A DNA stretch of 64,000 nt, taken from the NCBI GenBank assembly GCA_910578425.1, contig CAJTQX010000007.1:15776-79775 (forward strand), read 5' to 3'. The DNA comes from an uncultured Anaerotignum sp. (lineage in GTDB: Bacteria; Bacillota; Clostridia; Lachnospirales; Anaerotignaceae). How positions within the stretch are numbered: position 1 is the first letter of the stretch; every line of letters starts with the position of its first letter. The translations under genes were made by a program, and so were the position numbers. Below are positions 1 through 7,645 of this stretch, in pieces. Below the pieces are notes generated by a model. It was not told the DNA's origin. It ran no database searches and saw only the letters and a list, made by a program, of their open reading frames with translations.

Positions 1-1
1 T

Positions 2-625
2 CTGCAAAACGAACGCCTGCCGAAACGCCGCCCGCGCCCCGCAGAAAGTCATTGGCTTTCCGGTATGGTAAAATGCTCTGCCTGTGGACATAGCCTTGCG
101 TTTGGGGCTCAGTTCAAAAACGGCGCACAGCAAATGCAGTGCAGCGGGTATAGTCATAGCAAGTGCCGCGAATCCCATGCCATTTCAACTGCCCGTCTGA
201 TACCTGCCCTGCTTGCCGCAATGGAAACAGCCACAGGAGACAGCCTGCCGTTTTCGTATGCCGCACAGCAAAAACCACAGACACAGGAAAACGAGGAACG
301 CACCACCATTACCCTGCTTTTGGAAAAAGCCCGAGTGCGGCTGCGCAAAGCAAAAGATGCCTACCTCAATGGCATTGACACAATGGAGGAATATCGAGAA
401 ACGAAGGCAGGAACAGAATCAGAAATCAAGGAATTGGAAAAGCGACTGTCCCTGCTCGTCCAACAGACTCCATCGGAGTGCTTTTCCATGCCGCCCTTGC
501 CCGTCCTTTTTCGCGCGGACGATTTTTCTATGGAAGAAAAGCGGCTTGCCCTGCAAGCCATACTGGAAACAGCAGTGTTTGAAAAAAAATCCGACTGCCT
601 GAAGGTTGTCCTCATATGGAATTAG
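2..625 (+). CDS. Large serine recombinase, C-terminal part (5' end outside window)
   Basis: The frame is already open at base 2, so the gene is cut by the window edge and only about 207 codons are visible. The segment HWLSGMVKCSACG is the typical entry into the zinc beta-ribbon of large serine recombinases (TndX/TnpX type). A C-x2-C pair is followed some 25 residues later by a second cysteine pair (QCSGYSHSKC). After it comes a charged, probably coiled-coil region containing DAYLNGIDTMEEY, also usual for this family. The catalytic N-terminal domain with the active serine would lie left of the window. These enzymes integrate and excise mobile elements, so an element boundary is likely nearby; I could not identify an attachment site. 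The internal ATG at 65 lies inside the conserved motif and is not a real start. Confidence 0.8.
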   Translation: MQNERLPKRRPRPAESHWLSGMVKCSACGHSLAFGAQFKNGAQQMQCSGYSHSKCRESHAISTARLIPALLAAMETATGDSLPFSYAAQQKPQTQENEERTTITLLLEKARVRLRKAKDAYLNGIDTMEEYRETKAGTESEIKELEKRLSLLVQQTPSECFSMPPLPVLFRADDFSMEEKRLALQAILETAVFEKKSDCLKVVLIWN

Positions 626-742
626 CATCACTATAAAAAGCCCGTCCCGCAACCATTACGGCATATTGCAAAAAAAGAAAATATCTTTATAATAGAAATT
701 ACAGAAACGGGCTGATATTTTTTTCATGCGAGGAGGATCATG

Positions 743-1387
743 ATGGGTTATTCGTTGATGATTGCGCCATTTGATTTTGCAGGGCATCAGAAAATTGCGG
801 CGCGGCAGTTTTTTGATAGCTACGCATTCTTTGAGCTGACCCCAAAGCAGGCGAAGGAATATTTTTTGTGGTATATGGATGAAATCCCCAACCGGCTCGC
901 CCTGCTGTGGGAATATATGAAGCAGGAACGCCCCACAACAGAGCCGTTCGATTATTCCCCTGAATCCCTGCTTCCGCTGTGGGAATGGTATGAACCAAAA
1001 ATCCAGCAAGTCCCCATGACAGCAAAAGAAATTGAATCCCGCGTAAAAAAATTTCCAAAATATCTGGAAAGCGAGATTCGAAAAAATACCAAAAAATTCA
1101 CAGATGAAACGCTTTCCATCGCGCTGGATATATCCATGTACCTTGGCGAAGTAGTCGTTAAAAACTATCCGCACCTTCGTTGGAATTACCGTACCAGACC
1201 CAAAAGAGAAATATCCGTTTACAGACCGGTAATTGATGGGTTAAATCATAAAATGACTTTTGAGACCTCACGGGTATTATTTGTCCTAATGCTTAAATCG
1301 GCAAAGGAGCAGGATAGCATGCGACTATACAATTTATACCAGCATTGGGCAAGCAAATATTTTATTCCAGTGAAAGCACAAAAATAA
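743..1387 (+). CDS. Hypothetical protein, 214 residues
   Basis: I do not recognise this family. The product is soluble and rich in aromatic residues, with no signal peptide or membrane segment. An N-terminal stretch around FELTPKQAKEYFLWYMDEI reads as amphipathic helix, and the C-terminal third (MLKSAKEQDSMRLYNLY) is also helical. A perfect AGGAGG at 731-736 precedes two consecutive ATGs at 740 and 743; the second has the better spacing. It sits alone beside the recombinase gene, converging on the XRE regulator, and could be mobile-element cargo or a small immunity-type protein. That is a guess from position only. Its stop codon lies inside the downstream terminator of the opposing gene. Confidence 0.6.
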   Translation: MGYSLMIAPFDFAGHQKIAARQFFDSYAFFELTPKQAKEYFLWYMDEIPNRLALLWEYMKQERPTTEPFDYSPESLLPLWEWYEPKIQQVPMTAKEIESRVKKFPKYLESEIRKNTKKFTDETLSIALDISMYLGEVVVKNYPHLRWNYRTRPKREISVYRPVIDGLNHKMTFETSRVLFVLMLKSAKEQDSMRLYNLYQHWASKYFIPVKAQK

Positions 1388-1462
1388 AAAAGGATTCTGA
1401 AATGCATATTGCAAAATGAAGCCCTGGCCTGCAAAAATCAGTGCAAATATTCACCAGAATCC
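1379..1462 (-). terminator. Intrinsic terminator of the XRE regulator gene
   Basis: On the minus strand GGATTCTG (1455-1462) pairs with CAGAATCC (1392-1399) and is followed by a long T-rich run. An inner imperfect pairing (ATATTTGCA with TGCAATAT) extends the stem. The element overlaps the 3' end of the convergent gene at 743-1387. Confidence 0.55.
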
Positions 1463-1479
1463 CCTGGCCGCGCCGCCCT

Positions 1480-1950
1480 TCACTCATCGGCCGCGGCCTC
1501 CCTATTTTTTTCATTCCAAATCTGTGCCAGAATATCCTTTAGCACAAGAAAAGCGTCTTCGTCGCTGTATCCATAATCCGCTTTCAGCCGCATCAGCATT
1601 TTTTCCAGTTCCCTGCTGTACTGCCCTGTTTCGACCTCCTGCCGGTATGTCGTCAAAATCGGATATTTCTTTCCCCACAGCTTTGTCCAGTCCACCTGCC
1701 GCTGTTTTTCTTCGCTCATCGTTTCAATGGCATATTCAATCTCCTTTATTTCCAAGTCAAAATCGACCAGCTCATCCAGCGTCAAATGGTACAATGTAGA
1801 AAGTTTTTTGGACTGCCGAATATCCGGAAGCGTTTCGTCCAGTTCCCATTTGGAAACCGTCTGCCGGCTCACGCCCAGCTTTTCCGCGACATCCTCCTGC
1901 GTAAGCCCGCTTTTTTTCCTCGCATCATACAAACTTTTACCCAAACTCAT
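1480..1950 (-). CDS. XRE-family helix-turn-helix transcriptional regulator
   Basis: A 156-residue protein. Residues 5-60 form a classic Cro/C1-type DNA-binding domain (GLTQEDVAEKLGVSRQTVSKWE). The C-terminal half is helical and acidic, with no recognised domain. The ATG at 1950 was chosen because AAGGAGGG precedes it by six bases and the HTH domain then starts at the usual position; a longer upstream frame lacks a site. The target is unknown. The 3' neighbour is convergent and the 5' neighbour is the deacylase gene in the same direction, about 115 bp away. An inverted repeat GCAGGC-N-GCCTGC near 1995-2018 could be an autoregulatory operator, but this is untested. Confidence 0.85.
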   Translation of the reverse strand: MSLGKSLYDARKKSGLTQEDVAEKLGVSRQTVSKWELDETLPDIRQSKKLSTLYHLTLDELVDFDLEIKEIEYAIETMSEEKQRQVDWTKLWGKKYPILTTYRQEVETGQYSRELEKMLMRLKADYGYSDEDAFLVLKDILAQIWNEKNREAAADE

Positions 1951-2065
1951 ATGCGTCCCTCCTTTGTCTTTCTTGCGAATACAGTATAACCCGTCCGCAG
2001 GCAAAAGTCTGCCGCCTGCCAATTCCAGTTTCGCACGTTTTTCTTACAAAGGAGTGTATTTCGCT

Positions 2066-3019
2066 TCAGCTCGGAAATTCCATTGTTTCCGGGCTGCGCA
2101 ATTTCTGATGCTTATAAATCGGGACATTATATTTCTGCCCCAGCGCGCGGACAAGGTCCTTATAACAGCCCTTCATTTTATCGTGGAACACAATTGCTTC
2201 TATACCGCCCTCAATCGCGTCAATGCAGGCCGAAGCGCGCTCTACGCCGCTTTCATTTTCATATTCTCCTGCCACAAGCCACTGATTCGCTATAATGTGC
2301 GTTACACCAAACGCCTCATTTTCGCCCCACTGCGTAAATACCGCCTCCGCAAAATTCGGCTCAAAATGCACGCCGCCCACGCAGAGCAGGTTATGCACGC
2401 GCCTGCCATCGTCTGTAAAAATTTTTGTCAGAGAGCGCGCCAAAGCTCTGGCTGCCTCTCTATTATTCCAGCTTTCCGGCTCACTGCCCACTTCAATATC
2501 CATCATTGCTACAGGGAATTTTTTCAAAAGCGTTGGATCTCCCACATCATGATGCACGCCGGACCAATGCGTCGCCTCGGTTACAGTGCGGAAATCGTCC
2601 AGCCCCAGATCCTTTCTGTTCTGCTCCACCGCAAGCATAAGATTGCGCATATACCGCGGTCTTGCCGCGCCATATTCACCGGAATTGACGTCCCCAAGGG
2701 AATGCACCGTCAGCACCTTTTCCAGCGCGTGCGCGCCTTCATGCCATGTTACCATGCCGGAAATATCGAAATCCGCAAAATGTTCGTTCATTTCCGGCAG
2801 GAGCCTTTCGTAATGCAGACAGATTGCCTCATGTGTCGGCACAAAGTAAAACGCATCGCCCGCCGCATCTGTGTATTTCATAACTTCCTGCCCGTCAAAC
2901 GTAAATCCTGCCTTTTCCGCAAAAAAACCTTCTTCTTCCAAGATGTCCCAGACATGGCAGGACACATAGCCAAACTCTTTGTCTGTACTGATAAAATATA
3001 CCGCTTTTTTTCCGCTCAT
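2066..3019 (-). CDS. D-aminoacyl-tRNA deacylase, DTD2/GEK1 family
   Basis: A 317-residue protein that should hydrolyse D-amino acids from mischarged tRNA in the cytosol. The family signature is visible: TEATHWSGVHHDVG followed by a conserved proline and an acidic motif IEVGSEPESW corresponds to the ATHHGP...IEIGS-EEW block of archaeal and plant DTD2. The N-terminal part (HALEKVLTVHSLGD, then GEYG and the PRYMRNLM helix) also fits. The first motif histidine is present, but the usual HHGP is altered to HWSG. The ATG at 3019 has AGGAGGG six bases upstream, so the longer frame is rejected. DTD2 is best known from archaea and plants; bacterial members exist but are little studied. There is no operon partner; a terminator separates it from the upstream kinase gene. 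Confidence 0.7.
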   Translation of the reverse strand: MSGKKAVYFISTDKEFGYVSCHVWDILEEEGFFAEKAGFTFDGQEVMKYTDAAGDAFYFVPTHEAICLHYERLLPEMNEHFADFDISGMVTWHEGAHALEKVLTVHSLGDVNSGEYGAARPRYMRNLMLAVEQNRKDLGLDDFRTVTEATHWSGVHHDVGDPTLLKKFPVAMMDIEVGSEPESWNNREAARALARSLTKIFTDDGRRVHNLLCVGGVHFEPNFAEAVFTQWGENEAFGVTHIIANQWLVAGEYENESGVERASACIDAIEGGIEAIVFHDKMKGCYKDLVRALGQKYNVPIYKHQKLRSPETMEFPS

Positions 3020-3069
3020 GTTCTTCCCTCCTGATTTTTTCATTTGTTTTCTATGAAAATTCATTTCCC

Positions 3070-3112
3070 GTAAAACAGAAAACGGCAGTGCCTATGGAGC
3101 TGTGCCGTTTTC
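3070..3112 (-). terminator. Intrinsic terminator of the hybrid histidine kinase gene
   Basis: A ten-base inverted repeat (GAAAACGGCA / TGCCGTTTTC at 3078-3087 and 3103-3112) with a 15-base loop is followed on the minus strand by TGTTTT. It lies just after the kinase stop codon. Confidence 0.7.
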
Positions 3113-3146
3113 CGAAACAGCAATATTCCATTCAAATCTGTTTCAT

Positions 3147-6100
3147 TCAGCGCAATATCGCGTTCAGTGTTTCCAGCAGTTTTTCAATATTGATAGGCTT
3201 CGTGATATGCCCATTCATGCCGCAGCGCAAAGCCTCCTGCCTGTCTTCCTCAAAAGCATTCGCTGTCATTGCCAGAATCGGTATCGAAGCCAGTTCCACA
3301 TTCTCCAACGCTCGGATCTTTTTCGTCGCTTCATACCCGTCCATTTCCGGCATCTGTACATCCATCAGAACTAACTGATAATATCCCGGTTCGGAGCGTT
3401 TCAGCATATCAACGGCAATTTTTCCATTTTCCGCAATATCCATGCTGAATCCCGCTTCTCCAAGAATTGCCGCAGCAATCTCCTGATTCAGTGCGTTATC
3501 CTCTGCCAAAAGAATGCGTCCCGTATGGATAGAGGCAAGCGTTTCCGCTTCTTCCTTAACGCCGGCAACCTCCGGTGTTACAACGGAATACAGGCAGCTG
3601 CGCAGCTCTGAGAAGAACAGCGGCTTGCTGCAAAACGCCGTTACGCCGGCCGCCCTTGCCTCCTCCTCAATATCCGACCAGTCATACGCCGTCAATACGA
3701 TAATCGGCACATCATCGCCCATTTCCTTTCGAATGCGCCGCGCAACCTCTATTCCATTCATATCCGGCATCAGCCAGTCAATCAGGTATACACTGTATGT
3801 ATCGTCACGCATGACCGCCTGACGGGTACGCAGTACAGCCTCCCGTCCGGAAAGCGTCCATTCCGCCCGCAGACCAAGCTGCTGAAGCATGTAGCTTACA
3901 CTGTCACAGGTATTGAAATCATCGTCCACAACCAAAGCCCTGCAGCCTTTCAGTCTGGGAATTTCCTGCACTGCTTTCGGTTCCGCGCTCAGGCGCAGAG
4001 TCAGGTTGACAATAAATTCCGTACCCACGCCCTGCTCACTTTTTACCTCAATCGAGCCATGCATCATATCCACGATATTTTTCGTGATTGCCATACCAAG
4101 CCCTGTTCCCTGAATGCCGCTGATAGTCGAATTTCTTTCCCTCTCAAACGGCTCAAAGATATGCGTCACGAATTGTTCGCTCATACCGATGCCCGTATCC
4201 TTGATACGGAATTCATAATTTGCATATCCCTGCGGCGCGCCGGATTTCTGCGTAATCCGCATACTGACAATCCCGCCCGCGCCCGTATATTTGATAGAAT
4301 TGCCAAGCAGGTTCAAAAGTATCTGATTCAGCCGCAGTTTATCACAGTAGATTTCTTCGTCCAGTACGTCAACTGCATCAATATACAGATCCAGCTGCTT
4401 CGTATGGATATCCGCCTGCACAATGCTCCGCAGACCATGCAGGATATCCGGCAAGCTGCACAGGGATTCTTCCAGATGCATCCTGCCGCTCTCGATGCGG
4501 CTCATATCCAGCACATCGTTGATCAGGCTGACCAGATGGTTGCCGGAAGTCAATATCTTTTTCAGGTATTCCAATACCTGATCTTTTCTGTCTATATGCG
4601 TGATAGCCAGCGTTGTGAAACCGACAATCGCGTTCATCGGCGTGCGGATATCATGCGACATATTGGAAAGGAACACACTTTTTGCCTTGTTCGCACGGTT
4701 CGCCTGAAAAAGCGCGTCTTCCAGCAATGCGGTCTTTTCCATTTCCCGACGCGTTTCCCCGTCCACATTGCGGAACCCCAACACGATGCCCCGACGGCTG
4801 TCCCATGCTCCGGCGCGCACCACTTTGATCTGGTAATAACGGATTTCTCCATCAATAAACGCGCGGTAATTGGTATAATATGTATTTTTGTTCGTCAGCT
4901 CTATCACCAGCCGCTCCGGCGCACATGCCTCCGCCAAAGCCTCTCTGTCGTCCACATAAACAAGCCGCTGTATGTAATCCTTCATACATTCCTCATAAAG
5001 CAGTTCTCCTGTAAAAGCGTCTTCAAACGCTCCATCAAGCGCGTCCGAATTCCGCAGCGGCGTGCCGATTCCGGTATCCAGATCAAAATGACAGATCAGG
5101 TTGTAATCCGTTCCCAGCGCGTGTATCAGTTCCATCTGACGCTGTTCGATCTCCGAACGCTCCTGCTGCTCTTTCATCTTCTGCGCTGTGCAGTCCAGCA
5201 GGAACCGCTGATAAAACATCTCGCCGTTTTCCTCCATCAGCTTTACGTTCCCCATAACATACAGGACAGACCCATCTTTATGTTTCACACGGTAGGAAAC
5301 ACTAACATTATCCCCTACCGTTTCAAGTGTTTCAATGCATTCCCGCAGCTTCGCCTTGTCTTCATCCATCACAGACGACGCAATCATATTGAAGCCTGCC
5401 GAAATCATTTCTTCAACCGTATCATAGCCCAAAATGCTGAGCGCGGCACGGTTGATGCTTAAAACGCGTGAACCGTCCAGCGAATGGCACATTACGCCGC
5501 AGTCCATTGTAGTGAAAAGCGTTTCCAGCGTGCGGTTCTGCTGTATGATCTCCTCCTCATAGGCACGTTCACGTGTAATGTCAATGCCTACGCCTACCGT
5601 ACCCATGACGCTCCCGTCCAGGTCATACAGAGGGGATTTATAGGTCGTCAAAAGCATTGTGCCCTCTTTTGTCTGCACAATTTCCTCCGCAATGCAGGTT
5701 TCCATCCTGTGCATGACCTCCCGCTCGGATTCAATGCAGGCAGGATCATCATGTTCCACATCCCAGATATACGCATGACCGCGTCCTTCGACCTGCCGCT
5801 TCGTTTTATGGACCGTCTTACAGAAACTGTCATTCACTTTTTCATGTATTCCGTCCTTATCCTTAAACCAGATAAGGTTCGGCACGCTGTTTATGGTTGC
5901 CTCCAGATAGTGGCTTGTCTGCCACGCATCCTTTTCCCGCTTGCATGCCTCCTGCCAGCGCAGGAAACGAAACCGTATTTCCTCTTCCGAAAGCGGCATT
6001 GTCCAAATATCCTTGACCTTATTCAAAAACTCCGTCAAAGCGGCTGTCTGTTCCTTATCCGCCAGCAAAATCAGCTCTGTATTTTCCCGCTTGACCTTTG

Positions 6101-6302
6101 CCAGCGTACTCATTTTTTTCTGGATATCCTCCCCTTCAAAGCACGCAAAAATCACATCCGCCTTTGCGGCAAACTCCGAGGACGGCTGTTCGCTTTCTGT
6201 GAAGGTATGAGTAAAATTTTTCATCGGCAGCATTTCTTTTATGATTTCAAAAACTTTGCAATGGCGACCAACGAAATAAAATTGTAAATGACAGTGGTAC
6301 AT
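3147..6302 (-). CDS. Hybrid sensor histidine kinase / response regulator with PAS domains
   Basis: A 1051-residue cytoplasmic protein with no membrane segments. Residues 1-115 look like a degenerate receiver. PAS-type domains follow at about 130-245 and 255-375, with a third sensory region at about 390-520. The HisKA domain has its phospho-accepting His550 in SNMSHDIRTPMN, and the ATPase domain shows the N box (NLLGNSIKY), DTGIGM and GTGLGM. Two receiver domains follow, with phospho-acceptor aspartates at about 842 (LIDWLMPDMNG) and 981 (LMDVQMPEMDG). There is no HPt domain, so phosphorelay to an outside partner is likely. Start ATG 6302 has GGAGGG seven bases upstream. The gene is monocistronic, with its own promoter and a leader of about 200 bases. 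The signal is unknown. Confidence 0.93.
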   Translation of the reverse strand: MYHCHLQFYFVGRHCKVFEIIKEMLPMKNFTHTFTESEQPSSEFAAKADVIFACFEGEDIQKKMSTLAKVKRENTELILLADKEQTAALTEFLNKVKDIWTMPLSEEEIRFRFLRWQEACKREKDAWQTSHYLEATINSVPNLIWFKDKDGIHEKVNDSFCKTVHKTKRQVEGRGHAYIWDVEHDDPACIESEREVMHRMETCIAEEIVQTKEGTMLLTTYKSPLYDLDGSVMGTVGVGIDITRERAYEEEIIQQNRTLETLFTTMDCGVMCHSLDGSRVLSINRAALSILGYDTVEEMISAGFNMIASSVMDEDKAKLRECIETLETVGDNVSVSYRVKHKDGSVLYVMGNVKLMEENGEMFYQRFLLDCTAQKMKEQQERSEIEQRQMELIHALGTDYNLICHFDLDTGIGTPLRNSDALDGAFEDAFTGELLYEECMKDYIQRLVYVDDREALAEACAPERLVIELTNKNTYYTNYRAFIDGEIRYYQIKVVRAGAWDSRRGIVLGFRNVDGETRREMEKTALLEDALFQANRANKAKSVFLSNMSHDIRTPMNAIVGFTTLAITHIDRKDQVLEYLKKILTSGNHLVSLINDVLDMSRIESGRMHLEESLCSLPDILHGLRSIVQADIHTKQLDLYIDAVDVLDEEIYCDKLRLNQILLNLLGNSIKYTGAGGIVSMRITQKSGAPQGYANYEFRIKDTGIGMSEQFVTHIFEPFERERNSTISGIQGTGLGMAITKNIVDMMHGSIEVKSEQGVGTEFIVNLTLRLSAEPKAVQEIPRLKGCRALVVDDDFNTCDSVSYMLQQLGLRAEWTLSGREAVLRTRQAVMRDDTYSVYLIDWLMPDMNGIEVARRIRKEMGDDVPIIVLTAYDWSDIEEEARAAGVTAFCSKPLFFSELRSCLYSVVTPEVAGVKEEAETLASIHTGRILLAEDNALNQEIAAAILGEAGFSMDIAENGKIAVDMLKRSEPGYYQLVLMDVQMPEMDGYEATKKIRALENVELASIPILAMTANAFEEDRQEALRCGMNGHITKPINIEKLLETLNAILR

Positions 6303-6390
6303 AACAGTTCCCTCCGTGCGTTCTGCAAAGATTATGTCGTATCATTTTTCGATCTGCGGGAATTTTCTCCCTTCTTCCCTCCATCTGGAA

Positions 6391-6436
6391 TACCTTCGCC
6401 TGACAAGGGGGATACACCCTTTGTCAGGCGAAGGTA
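6391..6436. repeat. Dispersed palindromic repeat, copy 1 (perfect)
   Basis: Perfect 16-base arms (6391-6406 and 6421-6436), starting TACCTTCGCCTGACAA, surround a 14-base centre. Related copies occur at 34008, 35264 and 36211. No T-run follows on either strand, so this is not a simple terminator. It sits in the leader of the kinase gene. Confidence 0.8.
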
Positions 6437-6510
6437 AAAACGGACAACACATCCTGACCGCGTTTTTCCTGTCCCGCCGGGGAAGACATTCCACAAGCAC
6501 CAGTTATTTT

Positions 6511-6540
6511 ATTTTAAGCGATTATAAGGTGTTTTGTCAA
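6511..6540 (-). promoter_or_regulatory. Sigma-A type promoter for the histidine kinase gene
   Basis: On the minus strand a perfect -35 box TTGACA (6535-6540) is separated by 18 bases from TAAAAT (6511-6516). The predicted start near 6504 gives a leader of about 200 bases. Confidence 0.6.
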
Positions 6541-6576
6541 TGTTTGGATTCCTTTTTCATATACCAAAATGTCATT

Positions 6577-6634
6577 CCAAAAAAGAAAACTGTCCGCAAA
6601 GTCAGATAAAACAGCATCTCCCTTTACGGACAGT
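6577..6634 (-). terminator. Intrinsic terminator of the Ter-cluster transcript
   Basis: Thirteen-base arms with one mismatch (ACTGTCCG-CAAAG at 6589-6601 and CTTTACGGACAGT at 6622-6634) are followed on the minus strand by a T-rich run (6577-6588). It lies immediately after the small membrane protein gene and closes the transcription unit that begins with the Ter genes. Confidence 0.75.
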
Positions 6635-6637
6635 CCC

Positions 6638-6844
6638 TTATGCGTTCATTGCCAGCCAGAGCAGCGTCCCAATACCGATTGCGCACAGCCCGAACCCGCC
6701 GACCAGCAGGCGGCTGACGAGTCTCCCATGCTTAAAATCCACAATATAGCGGATATGGGAAAGCCGCCAGTTCAGCAGAGCGGCAAGCAGCAAAACGCCT
6801 CCGCCGCTCCAGCAGAGCAGGCAGAACATGATGACCTTTTCCAT
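6638..6844 (-). CDS. Small two-helix membrane protein
   Basis: A 68-residue protein with two hydrophobic segments (about residues 4-24 and 45-65) joined by a basic loop (HIRYIVDFKHGR). No family is recognised. GGGAGGG lies only two or three bases before the ATG, which is tighter than usual. It is the last gene before the terminator, about 20 bp after the HAD phosphatase gene, so it probably belongs to the Ca2+-ATPase/HAD unit. It could be an accessory subunit of the pump, but nothing in the sequence proves that. Confidence 0.55.
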   Translation of the reverse strand: MEKVIMFCLLCWSGGGVLLLAALLNWRLSHIRYIVDFKHGRLVSRLLVGGFGLCAIGIGTLLWLAMNA

Positions 6845-6863
6845 AGCCCTCCCAGAGGCAGTC

Positions 6864-7637
6864 CTAACCGCAGGGCTGCCCGCGCTTTATTTCTTCCAGT
6901 ATATTCTCAAGCAGCGCGTCTGAAAACAGTTTTCCATCCGGAATCCCCCGCACATGTTCCGGAAGGGCTGTCCCCGCCTCATTTTTCAGCGTCTGCGGAG
7001 CAAAAGCAGCGTCCGCCTCCCGCAGCATCGGCACATCAAACAGGCTATCCCCTGCCGCAAAAGCAAACGCCCCTTGAAACCGCTCTTTCAGCCGCCACAG
7101 TGCCGTCCCTTTATGCAGACGTTTCGGCAGAACATACAGCTTTTCGCCGTTCGTCAAAATATCCACCCGCGTCAAATCCAAAGCGCGTGCCAGCTCCGCT
7201 ACACTCTGCTCCGGATTTCCGCTTTTCGTAAACAGAAATAAGTCCCGAATATTCCGCACCTCAAAAGACACGCCTTTGTCCTGCTCCAATATCCGCGCGG
7301 CAAGCAGAAGTTCCTCTGCCGCTTCCCGCGCCATCCGCAGGGATTCATGATACCAGGCCCGCTCCGGTTCTCCGTCCAACAGCAGGACGCCTCCGTTGCA
7401 GACCAGAGCAAACTCCGGCCCATCCAGCGAAATCCGCCGATACTGCTCCTCCGTCCGCGTTGTCAGCGGCACAAAGCAGGTCTTTCGGCGCACCTTCTGC
7501 AAAAGCTCCAGAGAATATTCGCTCATAAATGAAATTTCCCTGCCCTCGTAAATTTCTACACAGCGTTTCTCTTTGCCGATATTCCGTTTATATGAATAGA
7601 TCAGCGTGTTGTCTAAATCCGAACAAAACAGCTTCAT
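6864..7637 (-). CDS. HAD-superfamily phosphatase (Ter-associated type)
   Basis: A 257-residue cytosolic phosphatase. Motif I is SDLDNTLI at residues 6-13 with nucleophile Asp7 and general acid Asp9. A Ser/Thr motif II follows (VPLTTRT), the motif III lysine is probably in HKGTALWRL, and motif IV is AAGDSLFDVPML. The long cap between motifs II and III fits Cof/sucrose-phosphatase-like C2 enzymes. The ATG at 7637 starts nine bases after the ATPase stop codon and has GAGAAGG upstream, so the two are co-translated; the longer frame would overlap the ATPase. HAD phosphatases are part of the proposed nucleoside-like biosynthetic module of Ter clusters, which fits the neighbours. The substrate is unknown. 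Confidence 0.8.
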   Translation of the reverse strand: MKLFCSDLDNTLIYSYKRNIGKEKRCVEIYEGREISFMSEYSLELLQKVRRKTCFVPLTTRTEEQYRRISLDGPEFALVCNGGVLLLDGEPERAWYHESLRMAREAAEELLLAARILEQDKGVSFEVRNIRDLFLFTKSGNPEQSVAELARALDLTRVDILTNGEKLYVLPKRLHKGTALWRLKERFQGAFAFAAGDSLFDVPMLREADAAFAPQTLKNEAGTALPEHVRGIPDGKLFSDALLENILEEIKRGQPCG

Positions 7638-7645
7638 AAACCTTC

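Larger units (their letters stand above)
6303..6576 (-). other. Leader region of the histidine kinase gene
   Basis: No gene is seen here. It holds the kinase ribosome binding site (GGAGGG near 6310-6315), a perfect palindromic repeat (6391-6436) inside the presumed 5' untranslated region, and the promoter at 6511-6540. Confidence 0.5.
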
